Below the pieces are notes generated by a model. It saw nothing but the letters and a program-made list of their open reading frames with translations. It made no database searches and was not told where the DNA came from. Positions 16,298 to 23,146 of a stretch of 26,454 nucleotides of DNA are shown in pieces. The stretch comes from Methanosarcinaceae archaeon (lineage in GTDB: Archaea; Halobacteriota; Methanosarcinia; Methanosarcinales; Methanosarcinaceae): positions 1-26,454 of the forward strand of contig JAUSPM010000126.1 in assembly GCA_030655675.1 (NCBI GenBank), given 5' to 3'. Every line of letters starts with the position of its first letter. Positions within the stretch are counted from its first letter, which is position 1. The translations under genes were made by a program, and so were the position numbers.

Positions 16298-17422
16298 TCA
16301 CCTGTCCGCCTCGCTTGTACATCCATCCATACTTGCTGCAATTGCAGCCACATCTGCAACATAAGTTCCTTTAATGAGTGGCGGTAACGCTTGCATAGTT
16401 GGGAAAACAGGTCCTCTGATCTTTACTCGGTACGGTTTATCAGAACCATCTGATATCATATACATACCCATCTCTCCTCTCGGATCTTCGACACGACAGA
16501 ACACTTCACCAGCAGGCACTCTCATCACAGGAGTTCTGCGACCATATGGTGTGCCTACAGGGAATAAAGGTCCTTGTGGTATTTGATCAAATGCCTGTTC
16601 GATGATATATATACTCTCGCGGATTTCGTCCAGACGAACCTTGATCCTTGCAAATATATCACCTTCTTTCTCAGTACAAACCTTGAAATCAAGGTCATTG
16701 TAAACCAGATAAGGTTCATTCTTACGAATGTCAAAAGCTACACCTGCAGCCCTTAATGGAGGTCCTGATACACCAAGATCACTTGCAATTTTTGCAGTAA
16801 GGACACCTACACCCACTGTACGCTGCAGGTATATTTTGTCGGTGTTGTAAAGATCTTCATGTTCATCGAGTTTTTTATTTATGTCGTTTAAAACCGACAT
16901 GGCTTTCTCTGCAAATCCTTCAGGCAGATCTTCACGAACTCCTCCGAATCGCAAATAAGAATGGGTTATACGTGAACCTGTCACCATATCGATCAATGAG
17001 AGAACTTCCTCTCTTTCTCGGATCATATACAAGAACATGGTAACAAAACCAAGATCCGTAGAAAATTCCCCAATACCTAACAAGTGACTTTGAATACGTG
17101 AAAGTTCTTCCATTATCACTCTGATATACTGAGATCTCTGCGGCGGTTCAATTCCCACAAGCTTCTCTACACAGTTACAAAATACCTCGTTATTTGTCAG
17201 TGCAGCAAGATAACATATCCTGTCAGTTATTGTGATACCCTGAAGATAGGTCTTGTTTTCAAGTATTTTTTCGATTCCTTTGTGAATGTACCCCATCTCA
17301 AGTTCAGCATCAACAACAGTTTCTCCCCTAAGTTTAAGATCTAAAAGATATGGTCCCGGTTGAATTGCATGCTGAGGTCCAAGATGCAGTAGCATTTCTG
17401 ATGGTGCAATAGTTTGTTCCAT
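16298..17422 (-). CDS. fpoD: F420H2 dehydrogenase subunit FpoD
   Basis: The 49-kDa-type subunit, homologous to NuoD and to the large subunit of NiFe hydrogenases but without the metal site. The 374-residue protein has LLHLGPQHAIQPGPYLLDL near the start, GYIHKGIEKILENKTYLQG, GGVREDLPEG, and the invariant family ending AIAASMDGCTSEADR. It forms, with FpoB, the site where methanophenazine is reduced. The ATG at 17422 is chosen with GGTGA a few bases ahead; an in-frame GTG at 17431 directly follows the fpoC stop and is less likely. Confidence 0.97.
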   Translation of the reverse strand: MEQTIAPSEMLLHLGPQHAIQPGPYLLDLKLRGETVVDAELEMGYIHKGIEKILENKTYLQGITITDRICYLAALTNNEVFCNCVEKLVGIEPPQRSQYIRVIMEELSRIQSHLLGIGEFSTDLGFVTMFLYMIREREEVLSLIDMVTGSRITHSYLRFGGVREDLPEGFAEKAMSVLNDINKKLDEHEDLYNTDKIYLQRTVGVGVLTAKIASDLGVSGPPLRAAGVAFDIRKNEPYLVYNDLDFKVCTEKEGDIFARIKVRLDEIRESIYIIEQAFDQIPQGPLFPVGTPYGRRTPVMRVPAGEVFCRVEDPRGEMGMYMISDGSDKPYRVKIRGPVFPTMQALPPLIKGTYVADVAAIAASMDGCTSEADR

Positions 17423-17431
17423 TATTATCAC

Positions 17432-17908
17432 CTACACTAAATTTTTAGCAGTCTTGTTCGGGAACCCTTCGTAATCTTTTCGAAGAGGCCACTCACCAAG
17501 CATGTCTTCTGGTAGAAGAAGTGGTTTCAGATCCGGATGGTTTGTGTATTTAACACCATACAGTTCGTATGTTTCCCGCTCATACCAATTAGCATTCCAA
17601 TAGATTGAAACAATTGACTCGATCTGTGGTTCATCCCTATCCAGTTTTGCTTTTAGCGTAAGAACAACCGGATGGCTGTAAGATGCAATATGGTAGACAA
17701 CTTCGATTTCATTTCTGTCGGGATAATCCACACCACATTCGCATGATAAGTGATCGAATTCAAGAGTCTCAAGTAAGTGCTTGCATACATTGACAATTGC
17801 GTCTTTGTCCACGTATGATGATATTCTTATGTTAGATTCAACATTGGGTTCCAAAATTTCATTCGGAAACTTCTCAGTCAATGATTTAATAATATTATTG
17901 GCATTCAT
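17432..17908 (-). CDS. fpoC: F420H2 dehydrogenase subunit FpoC
   Basis: The 30-kDa-type peripheral subunit, homologous to NuoC. It has 158 residues from the ATG at 17908, which has GAGGTG six bases upstream; a longer open frame reaches back into fpoB and is rejected. The family signature WYERETYELYGVKY followed by HPDLKPLLLPEDMLGEWPLRKDY is clear at the C-terminus. The subunit supports assembly of the connecting module with FpoB, FpoD and FpoI. It starts ten bases after the fpoB stop. Confidence 0.96.
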   Translation of the reverse strand: MNANNIIKSLTEKFPNEILEPNVESNIRISSYVDKDAIVNVCKHLLETLEFDHLSCECGVDYPDRNEIEVVYHIASYSHPVVLTLKAKLDRDEPQIESIVSIYWNANWYERETYELYGVKYTNHPDLKPLLLPEDMLGEWPLRKDYEGFPNKTAKNLV

Positions 17909-17918
17909 TGTACACACC

Positions 17919-18428
17919 TCAATACTCCGAACCCTTGTCTTCTCTTGCCATGATCTTCTTTTGAAGTTCAATGAAACCCTGGATCAATGCCTCAGGTCTG
18001 GGTGGGCATCCAGGAATGAACACATCGATCGGGAATATCTCATCAATGTTCTGTACAGTACTATATGACTCATAAAATGGGCCGCCGCTAATAGAACAAT
18101 CGCCCATGCAGATCACCCATTTTGGAGATGGCATCTGGTCCCACAATCTCTTAAGAGCAGGGAGATATTTTTTAGTCACATAACCACTGATAACGATCAC
18201 ATCAGCTTGCCTTGGAGAAACCCTTGGTATGATACCAAATCGATCCGTATCATAGTGAGAACATCCTGCTGCAATCATTTCCACACCGCAGCACCCCATT
18301 GGCTGAGTCAAGAACCAGAGTGAGTTCTTACGACCCCAGTTAATTATATCTTGTAAGGGGGTCTTTTTTAAAAATTCATGTATTGCGCTTGTGGCAGTAA
18401 AACTCACATTTTCAATTATTTCACCCAT
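17919..18428 (-). CDS. fpoB: F420H2 dehydrogenase subunit FpoB (N2 cluster)
   Basis: The subunit carrying the terminal [4Fe-4S] cluster N2, homologous to NuoB, which hands electrons to methanophenazine. The 169-residue protein shows all four ligands in the unusual tandem-cysteine arrangement: cysteines 46 and 47 in QPMGCCGVEM, cysteine 111 in MGDCSISGG, and cysteine 141 in PGCPPRPEA. It overlaps the end of fpoA by 13 bases, which suggests translational coupling. Confidence 0.97.
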   Translation of the reverse strand: MGEIIENVSFTATSAIHEFLKKTPLQDIINWGRKNSLWFLTQPMGCCGVEMIAAGCSHYDTDRFGIIPRVSPRQADVIVISGYVTKKYLPALKRLWDQMPSPKWVICMGDCSISGGPFYESYSTVQNIDEIFPIDVFIPGCPPRPEALIQGFIELQKKIMAREDKGSEY

Positions 18429-18790
18429 TTAAGAGCCTCCTTCTTCCACAGATACAAATATCCCATAAGTACGACAACAATAAACAAAAACATTTCAACT
18501 GTAGCTATTGCCGTGATACCATGATTGATGTATACCATTGCCCATGGGTATAAGAAAAGAACTTCAACATCGAACAGAACAAATGCTATTGCGTATAAAT
18601 AGTATTCAACATTGAACTGAATCCGTGCTTCACCTATTGGCACAGAACCGCACTCATATGTTGTCAGTTTACGTTCTGCTTTACTTCTTGGGCTCAACTG
18701 ATGTACAATAAACATCATCACTGGTGGCGTTATTAATGCCACTATAAAGAATATTGCAACTGGGATGTAACTATCAATTACTCCTGTCAT
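18416..18790 (-). CDS. fpoA: F420H2 dehydrogenase subunit FpoA
   Basis: The first gene of the operon. The 124-residue three-helix membrane subunit is homologous to NuoA. The conserved loop YECGSVPIGEARIQFNVEYY holds the cysteine (47) that in complex I reports on the active/deactive state, and FDVEVLFLYPWA carries aspartate 74 and glutamate 76 of the second helix. The ATG is preceded by AGGTGA with a six-base spacer and by a TATA box at 18842-18849. Confidence 0.97.
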   Translation of the reverse strand: MTGVIDSYIPVAIFFIVALITPPVMMFIVHQLSPRSKAERKLTTYECGSVPIGEARIQFNVEYYLYAIAFVLFDVEVLFLYPWAMVYINHGITAIATVEMFLFIVVVLMGYLYLWKKEALKWVK

Positions 18791-18841
18791 TTTGAATCAC
18801 CTAATGAATATCTTATAATAGCAAAAATAGAGAGTCTGTTT

Positions 18842-18849
18842 GTATATAA
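18842..18849 (-). promoter_or_regulatory. TATA box of the fpo operon
   Basis: Minus strand TTATATAC with a purine-rich GAAATAG just upstream, as for a TFB recognition element. It lies 52-59 bases before the fpoA ATG, predicting a leader of roughly 28 bases that contains the AGGTGA site. The same bases read TATATAA on the plus strand and could also serve the small rightward ORF at 18892. An inverted repeat, TCAATT and AATTGA with a six-base spacer (18903-18920), lies further upstream. Confidence 0.6.
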
Positions 18850-18891
18850 CTATTTCCAAATTAAATTGCAAAACTTTCTAGCATAAAACAC

Positions 18892-19017
18892 ATGGAGGCG
18901 AATCAATTTTGTTTAATTGAAAAATGTAATCAGATATGTAGGCATGATATTTTGCTAAACAAAAAAATCAATTGCAGTCAGTGTTACTCGAAAATAATAT
19001 TCTGCACAAGAGTTTAA
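18892..19017 (+). CDS. Possible small cysteine-rich zinc-ribbon-like protein (41 aa)
   Basis: An ATG-started ORF in the roughly 300-base gap between fpoA and the zinc-ribbon gene. It encodes 41 residues of which six are cysteine (positions 7, 12, 16, 28, 31, 38), all far above chance for AT-rich intergenic DNA. The part CNQICRHD followed by NKKINCSQCYSKIIFC has the layout of a short zinc ribbon and loosely resembles the RNA polymerase subunit Rpo12/RpoP. It lacks a clear ribosome binding site, but a TATATAA at 18843-18849 would start a transcript about 20 bases before the ATG. I cannot exclude chance; comparison with related genomes would settle it. Confidence 0.35.
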   Translation: MEANQFCLIEKCNQICRHDILLNKKINCSQCYSKIIFCTRV

Positions 19018-19042
19018 AAAAGTAGAACTTATAATAACATGT

Positions 19043-19079
19043 CAAAAAAAAGAAAAGTAGGGGCATAAAATATCCCCTA
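19043..19079 (-). terminator. Terminator of the zinc-ribbon protein gene
   Basis: TAGGGG (19058-19063) and CCCCTA (19074-19079) form a six-base-pair stem with a ten-base AT loop. On the minus strand it is followed by CTTTTCTTTTTTT. It lies 14 bases beyond the stop of the leftward zinc-ribbon gene. It also separates that gene from the fpo operon on the same strand. Confidence 0.75.
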
Positions 19080-19092
19080 TGCACAAATAACA

Positions 19093-19596
19093 TTAAACGG
19101 TCTTTGGTGAAAAATACTTCTTTATGGCATTTCCGCAATCGGAACATGAGACCACAAGCCAATCACCGATTTCATCCTTAGAATACTTTTCAAAGATCGA
19201 TGCTCCACATGTTGGGCATATATAATAGTCCTTGAAGTAATAATGATAGAACTCTGGACATTTTCCCAACCAATTCAAAACCTCCTGCATATGCTCAAAA
19301 TAACGTTGCTTCGAAGGCGTATCGCTATTCTCAATTGCATCTGCAGTTCGTCGACTGACATCTTTTATATGATTTAGGGATTTTTGAGTGAGTTTTTTGT
19401 AGTCGGAGATGTATTTCGTAGTGTTACCCAGATATTTAAAGTATCCACTCATTTCCTTTGGCTCACTGTGCCAGATTGTGCGAACGAAATATTCACCCAT
19501 AACATCTTCCATGATATCTGCACATGAAGTGCAGATATTATACTTCTCATAGAGTTTGGAATCCTGCTCCTGACCGCAGATAACACATGTTTCCAT
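19093..19596 (-). CDS. Hypothetical protein with two four-cysteine zinc-ribbon-like sites
   Basis: I do not recognise a named family. The 167-residue soluble protein has one cysteine quartet at the N-terminus (cysteines 4, 7, 22, 25: CVIC and CTSC) and another at the C-terminus (127, 130, 151, 154: CPTC and CSDC). Between them residues about 35-120 are helical and charged. This looks like two zinc knuckles at the ends of a helical body. The ATG at 19596 is chosen because GGAGGT lies six bases ahead; the in-frame GTG at 19602 is part of that site. It is followed by its own terminator and preceded by the DUF22-like gene 50 bases away. Confidence 0.8.
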   Translation of the reverse strand: METCVICGQEQDSKLYEKYNICTSCADIMEDVMGEYFVRTIWHSEPKEMSGYFKYLGNTTKYISDYKKLTQKSLNHIKDVSRRTADAIENSDTPSKQRYFEHMQEVLNWLGKCPEFYHYYFKDYYICPTCGASIFEKYSKDEIGDWLVVSCSDCGNAIKKYFSPKTV

Positions 19597-19646
19597 TTTC
19601 ACACCTCCATTGAAATGATTATTATTTAGATTTTAGATATCAGATA

Positions 19647-20063
19647 TTAGACCTTTACAGGAATTGTTGCTTCCCGCGTGAACATGATCGGGAATACATT
19701 CAGAACTGCCAGCAGATCACCAGATCTGACCTTGCCTGTTTCCTGTCCGATGATGTATGCATATTTTATAATCCGGTCATTCTCGATCAGTGAGTTCCCA
19801 TATTTAGAACCGACCTTTAACACAGATGCGATTGCATGGTGTGAGAATGCACACGGCGTTGCAAGCATATCGCTTTGGAGATGAATCTCCTTTACATTGA
19901 TCTTTTTGAATTCGCCTGCCCTGATCTCCACATCCTCATCAGAGACTACCATTTCCCACTTGGCGCGGGTTGCCATTGTGAATTCATAGGGCGAAGCCTC
20001 TACTTTTTGAGACTTCAATTCCCCGTTTGTTCGGGAAACAACTTGGACTATTTGTGTAGACAT
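19647..20063 (-). CDS. DUF22-like archaeal protein
   Basis: A 138-residue soluble protein, mostly beta strands, with no signal peptide or membrane segment. The middle region VEIRAGEFKKINVKEIHL and the later SVLKVGSKYGNSLIEN...GKVRSGDLLAVLNVFP resemble the archaeal DUF22 family, which is of similar length and has no assigned function. The match is from memory of the family pattern and is moderate. The ATG follows GGTGA by four bases, and a TATA box lies about 35 bases upstream. It may be co-transcribed with the zinc-ribbon gene 50 bases downstream, since no terminator is visible between them. Confidence 0.6.
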   Translation of the reverse strand: MSTQIVQVVSRTNGELKSQKVEASPYEFTMATRAKWEMVVSDEDVEIRAGEFKKINVKEIHLQSDMLATPCAFSHHAIASVLKVGSKYGNSLIENDRIIKYAYIIGQETGKVRSGDLLAVLNVFPIMFTREATIPVKV

Positions 20064-20095
20064 TTAATCACCATTTTAATAAATGTCAACACTAT

Positions 20096-20103
20096 TATTT
20101 ATA
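20096..20103 (-). promoter_or_regulatory. TATA box for the DUF22-like gene
   Basis: Minus strand TATAAATA lies 33-40 bases before the ATG at 20063. Initiation about 25 bases downstream would give a short leader of about ten bases with GGTGA near its 5' end. Read by eye. Confidence 0.5.
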
Positions 20104-20179
20104 GTTTGCCCTTATCCTTAACGAATAATCATTATAAATATATATGTCTAATTTATAATTCATAATCATAAAGGCACAT

Positions 20180-20695
20180 TTAGGATTCGATCACGAATTC
20201 GCAATGATCATCGCCCATGCATGATTTGCATGGCTGTTTTAAGAGTATGTCTGGATTTGCTGCATAGACAAGACCCTTTGAATAGCATTCACACAAAATA
20301 TTTTTTGGAATCGAATCTTGCATAGTAGTTTTGAAGGGGCATCCAAACACATGCAGCGTTATATTTCCATCTTCTTTAACCAAAATCGATTCAATCCCCA
20401 TCAACATACATACAGTTTCAAGCGGCATGATACAGGACGAGACATCCTTTGTGTCATCCAATAATCCCAATATCTCCTGCCCCTTTTCAACCCCTACCAA
20501 AAAAAACGCTTTTTTGATTACATCTAACCCACCTTCACCAAAAGAATCACGAATAAGCGGCAGGAGTTTGTGCATAATCTCTTCTAAAAGACGTTGCTCC
20601 TTAAAATCTATTTTTGAGGACACACCGATAAGCTTCCAATTATTCGCAAACTTTCGGTACTTGTCGCGCTGCACCCATTTTGACGTGTCAACCAT
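20180..20695 (-). CDS. Cysteine-rich V4R/ATC-hydrolase-like domain protein
   Basis: A 171-residue soluble protein with eight cysteines (88, 96, 119, 135, 137, 156, 159, 165). The C-terminal motif CKSCMGDDHCEFVIE resembles the end of 4-vinyl-reductase (V4R) domains and of the related aminothiazoline-carboxylate-hydrolase-like families, where such cysteines bind zinc or a small ligand. The N-terminal half is helical (residues 30-80). These domains often sense small molecules or hydrocarbons, but no ligand can be read from the sequence. It lies 33 bases after a small membrane protein gene, in a likely unit headed by an Lrp-type regulator. Confidence 0.6.
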   Translation of the reverse strand: MVDTSKWVQRDKYRKFANNWKLIGVSSKIDFKEQRLLEEIMHKLLPLIRDSFGEGGLDVIKKAFFLVGVEKGQEILGLLDDTKDVSSCIMPLETVCMLMGIESILVKEDGNITLHVFGCPFKTTMQDSIPKNILCECYSKGLVYAANPDILLKQPCKSCMGDDHCEFVIES

Positions 20696-20728
20696 TATTC
20701 CGAACCTACAATTACAATAATACTAATA

Positions 20729-21001
20729 TCATTTGATAGCCGAATATAGCATGATTAGGATACCTGGAATTTCGATTCCTAATGCGATAACCTTTGACGA
20801 TTCGACACTAATTTGTTCGATCATAATAATCCCTGCCAGCGTATCAAAATTGCTGCCAAAGATCATAATGAACATACCTATTGCAAGATATAACAGGTTC
20901 TTCTGATGTGTCTTATGATATGCTTCGTATACGTAGATAATGAAAGTCCCGCCCAATAGATAGACGATTACTGCAAGAATTGCCTCAAGGTTTGTTACCA
21001 T
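20729..21001 (-). CDS. Small three-helix membrane protein of unknown function
   Basis: A 90-residue protein with three predicted membrane segments at about 6-25, 35-57 and 67-88. The loop between the first two is basic and aromatic (YEAYHKTHQKN), which suggests a cytoplasmic face. I recognise no family. The ATG follows a GGAG site. It lies 18 bases after the Lrp/AsnC regulator gene and 33 before the V4R-like gene, so the three are probably one transcript. Confidence 0.65.
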   Translation of the reverse strand: MVTNLEAILAVIVYLLGGTFIIYVYEAYHKTHQKNLLYLAIGMFIMIFGSNFDTLAGIIMIEQISVESSKVIALGIEIPGILIMLYSAIK

Positions 21002-21019
21002 ACCTATGCTCCGTAATGA

Positions 21020-21469
21020 TTACTTCTTTAGTAGATTGCATGCCTTTTCTTTATGGCATTTAGTTGTTAAGATACTGCTTGAATCTAAAACCCCATCAAG
21101 ATTGTTAAGCACATGCAGTACATTCTCTTTCAGTGAATGTATATCAAATGTGCGCACCTTTATCATGAGATCATAAGGTTCCAGAAGTTCATTTATCTCA
21201 AGAATATCATGTATTAATTTCAATTTGTTAATTATATTGATCCTCTTACTGTGATCGATGTTGATGCCAATATAGGTGGTAATATTAAGACCCACACTCG
21301 CAGGATCAATCGTTATCGTAAACTCCTTGATAACACCTGAATCCCGCATCTTCTCAATTCTTTTATGAACTGTAGATGTTGCCAGTCCCAAATTATTTGC
21401 AATCTCTGTACTATGCATTCTACTGTCCTGTGACAGATGTTCAAGGATCGCAAAGTCTATCTTATCCAT
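21020..21469 (-). CDS. Lrp/AsnC family transcriptional regulator
   Basis: A 149-residue DNA-binding regulator of normal size. The N-terminal helix-turn-helix is clear: DFAILEHLSQDSRMHSTEIA then LGLATSTVHKRIEKMRDSGVI. A beta strand linker (FTITIDPASVGLNITTYIGI) leads into the RAM ligand and oligomerisation domain at about 65-140. The end is basic with two cysteines. It is transcribed divergently from the ferredoxin/FAD-oxidoreductase/cof unit. A TATA box at 21499-21507 lies about 30-38 bases before its ATG, and inverted repeats overlap that region, so autoregulation and control of the divergent unit are plausible. The target and effector are unknown. Confidence 0.92.
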   Translation of the reverse strand: MDKIDFAILEHLSQDSRMHSTEIANNLGLATSTVHKRIEKMRDSGVIKEFTITIDPASVGLNITTYIGINIDHSKRINIINKLKLIHDILEINELLEPYDLMIKVRTFDIHSLKENVLHVLNNLDGVLDSSSILTTKCHKEKACNLLKK

Positions 21470-21686
21470 ACCAGAATATATTTACACAATAATAAGTGAT
21501 ATATTTATCGTTATTATATCAAATTGATAACAATATCAGTGTTTACATAACAAATTATGCAATAACGATGAAAATTATATGTAAATGCTTAAACTTAAAA
21601 ATAGATCAATGATCGACAACAACAATCCTTTTGTTTATTGAGGTCTTTAATAGAAAAAAACCATTTAAACTATCGGTGAATCATCA
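21470..21686. promoter_or_regulatory. Divergent control region between the Lrp gene and the ferredoxin/cof unit
   Basis: A very AT-rich 217-base region. Leftward TATA: TAAATATAT on the minus strand at 21499-21507. Rightward TATA candidates are TTAAAAATA at 21595-21603 and TTTAATAG at 21646-21653; the first leaves room for the GGTGA site at 21675-21679 in the leader. Two dyads are seen: TATCAA-A-TTGATA (21517-21529), and a perfect nine-base pair of arms ATCGTTATT (21507-21515) and AATAACGAT (21561-21569). Both are next to the leftward TATA box and suit a multimeric Lrp-type regulator. Confidence 0.5.
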
Positions 21687-21848
21687 ATGAAAATAGGTAA
21701 AACTTGTGTTGGATGTGCCCAGTGCGCAACGTTTTGTAAAACTGATGCAATTAAGGTCAAAGGAAAGGCACTTATTATGGATGTCTGCATCGAGTGTGGC
21801 ATATGTGCGGAGTATTGTCCAATGAAAGCCATCGAGGTATCAATATGA
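21687..21848 (+). CDS. Small 2[4Fe-4S] ferredoxin
   Basis: A 53-residue bacterial-type ferredoxin. Two cluster motifs are complete: cysteines 7, 10, 13, 17 (CVGCAQCATFC) and 34, 37, 40, 44 (CIECGICAEYCP). The first motif lacks the usual proline after its last cysteine. The ATG has GGTGA seven bases upstream. Its stop overlaps the next start (ATGA), so it is translationally coupled to a CrtI-like FAD oxidoreductase, which suggests it is that enzyme's dedicated electron donor. It could also reduce the radical-SAM clusters of CofG and CofH further along. In Methanosarcina acetivorans a dedicated small ferredoxin next to a prenyl reductase is known to support that enzyme, a useful parallel. Confidence 0.92.
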   Translation: MKIGKTCVGCAQCATFCKTDAIKVKGKALIMDVCIECGICAEYCPMKAIEVSI

Positions 21849-23146
21849 ACAATGTGGCAAAACCAAGAGCCATAATCATTGGTGCCGGACTTGGAGGGCT
21901 TTTAAGCGCAGCAAAACTTGCCACATCCGGCTACGAAGTAGAAGTGTTCGAGCGGTTGCCAATGATTGGTGGTCGTTTTACCAATATCGAGTATAAGGGA
22001 TTTGCCCTTTCAACAGGTGCGCTTCACATGCTACCTCATGGACCTACCGGACCTCTGGCACAAATGCTGAAAAGTGTTGGCGCAGATGTGAATATTGTGC
22101 GCTCAGATCCGATGGCAGTTATACGCCTGCCTTTAATAGATGGTGATAATGATTATACGAACGGATACAAAGACATTCCTTTTAGAAATTTCTCAGATCC
22201 ACTCTCTGCAACCAACCGGCTAAAAATTGCTGTTCTAATGCTTACAACAAGAGTATTTCCGCCTAAAAAAGGCTCACTTGAAGAATGTTTCTCCCGTTAT
22301 GTTAAAGATGAATGGCTGGTTAAACTTGCAGATTCGTTCTGTGGATGGTCTTTGAGTCTAAGAGGTGCAGATACATCTGCAAAAGAAGCGTTCTCGATCT
22401 TTTCAAATCTTTACCGTTACAGTGGTTCTGGTGTGCCTATTGGTGGATGCAAAGCAGTTGTTGATGCGCTTGTAGACGTTATTACGTCAAATGGTGGCAC
22501 AATACATACAGGCAAAGATGTTTCCGAGATACTGATCGAAAATGGAAAAGCAGTCGGCATTCTAGTCGATGGAGCAGAACATTTTAGCGATCTCGTAATT
22601 AGCAATATCGGACACGTTGAAACAGATCGGCTGTATAATAATATTGAGCCATCAGAGGAATATCAGCAATATCTTGAACAACTTAAGAAAATAAAGCCAT
22701 CCGCCGGTGTGAAGATATGTCTGGCGGCCGATGAGCCTTTAATTGGACATGGGGGCGTATTGCTCACGCCCTATGCGAGGCGGGTAAACGGTATCAACGA
22801 GGTCACGAACATCGATCCGAACCTTGCACCCCCGGGCAAGCACCTTACAGTTTCCCACCAGTGCGTACAATGGGATAAACTTGATGAACTTGAACAGGAG
22901 ATCGAACTTGGCTTGCAGGATATTAAAGAGATCTTTGCAGGAAAGAAATATGAGGTCTTGCTGATACAATCTCATTCTGGAGAATGGCCTGTCAACAGAT
23001 CAGCGTCAGGTCTGGATGTTAATGTTAAAAACTCAACCCCGTTCAAAAATCTGTTCATTGTCGGCGATGGAGCAAAAGGTGAAGGCGGGATAGAGGTAGA
23101 AGGCATTGCACTTGGCGTGGCAAATGTGATGGAAAGGATCCTATGA
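21845..23146 (+). CDS. CrtI-like FAD-dependent oxidoreductase (phytoene desaturase / amine oxidase superfamily)
   Basis: A 433-residue flavoprotein. The N-terminal dinucleotide-binding fold has GAGLGG at residues 13-18, and EVEVFER then GGRFTN follow, as in phytoene desaturases and amine oxidases. The middle is a hydrophobic substrate-binding region. The C-terminal FAD signature NLFIVGDGAKGEGGIEVEGIALG is complete. The ATG at 21845 is chosen because it overlaps the ferredoxin stop (ATGA) and gives the standard N-terminus; the longer frame into the ferredoxin is rejected. Its own stop overlaps the cofG start in the same way. Prenyl-chain saturation or desaturation (membrane lipid, methanophenazine or carotenoid-like substrates) is the family expectation. 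The actual substrate is unknown. Confidence 0.85.
   Translation: MNNVAKPRAIIIGAGLGGLLSAAKLATSGYEVEVFERLPMIGGRFTNIEYKGFALSTGALHMLPHGPTGPLAQMLKSVGADVNIVRSDPMAVIRLPLIDGDNDYTNGYKDIPFRNFSDPLSATNRLKIAVLMLTTRVFPPKKGSLEECFSRYVKDEWLVKLADSFCGWSLSLRGADTSAKEAFSIFSNLYRYSGSGVPIGGCKAVVDALVDVITSNGGTIHTGKDVSEILIENGKAVGILVDGAEHFSDLVISNIGHVETDRLYNNIEPSEEYQQYLEQLKKIKPSAGVKICLAADEPLIGHGGVLLTPYARRVNGINEVTNIDPNLAPPGKHLTVSHQCVQWDKLDELEQEIELGLQDIKEIFAGKKYEVLLIQSHSGEWPVNRSASGLDVNVKNSTPFKNLFIVGDGAKGEGGIEVEGIALGVANVMERIL

Noticed and set aside
16288..16362. N-terminal extension of fpoH into fpoD
   Set aside because: The GAGGT site at the proper distance supports the ATG at 16287, and the extension is not NuoH-like.
15842..16387. 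181-residue plus-strand frame opposite fpoH
   Set aside because: It is antisense to the conserved fpoH and fpoD ends and has no supporting start signal.
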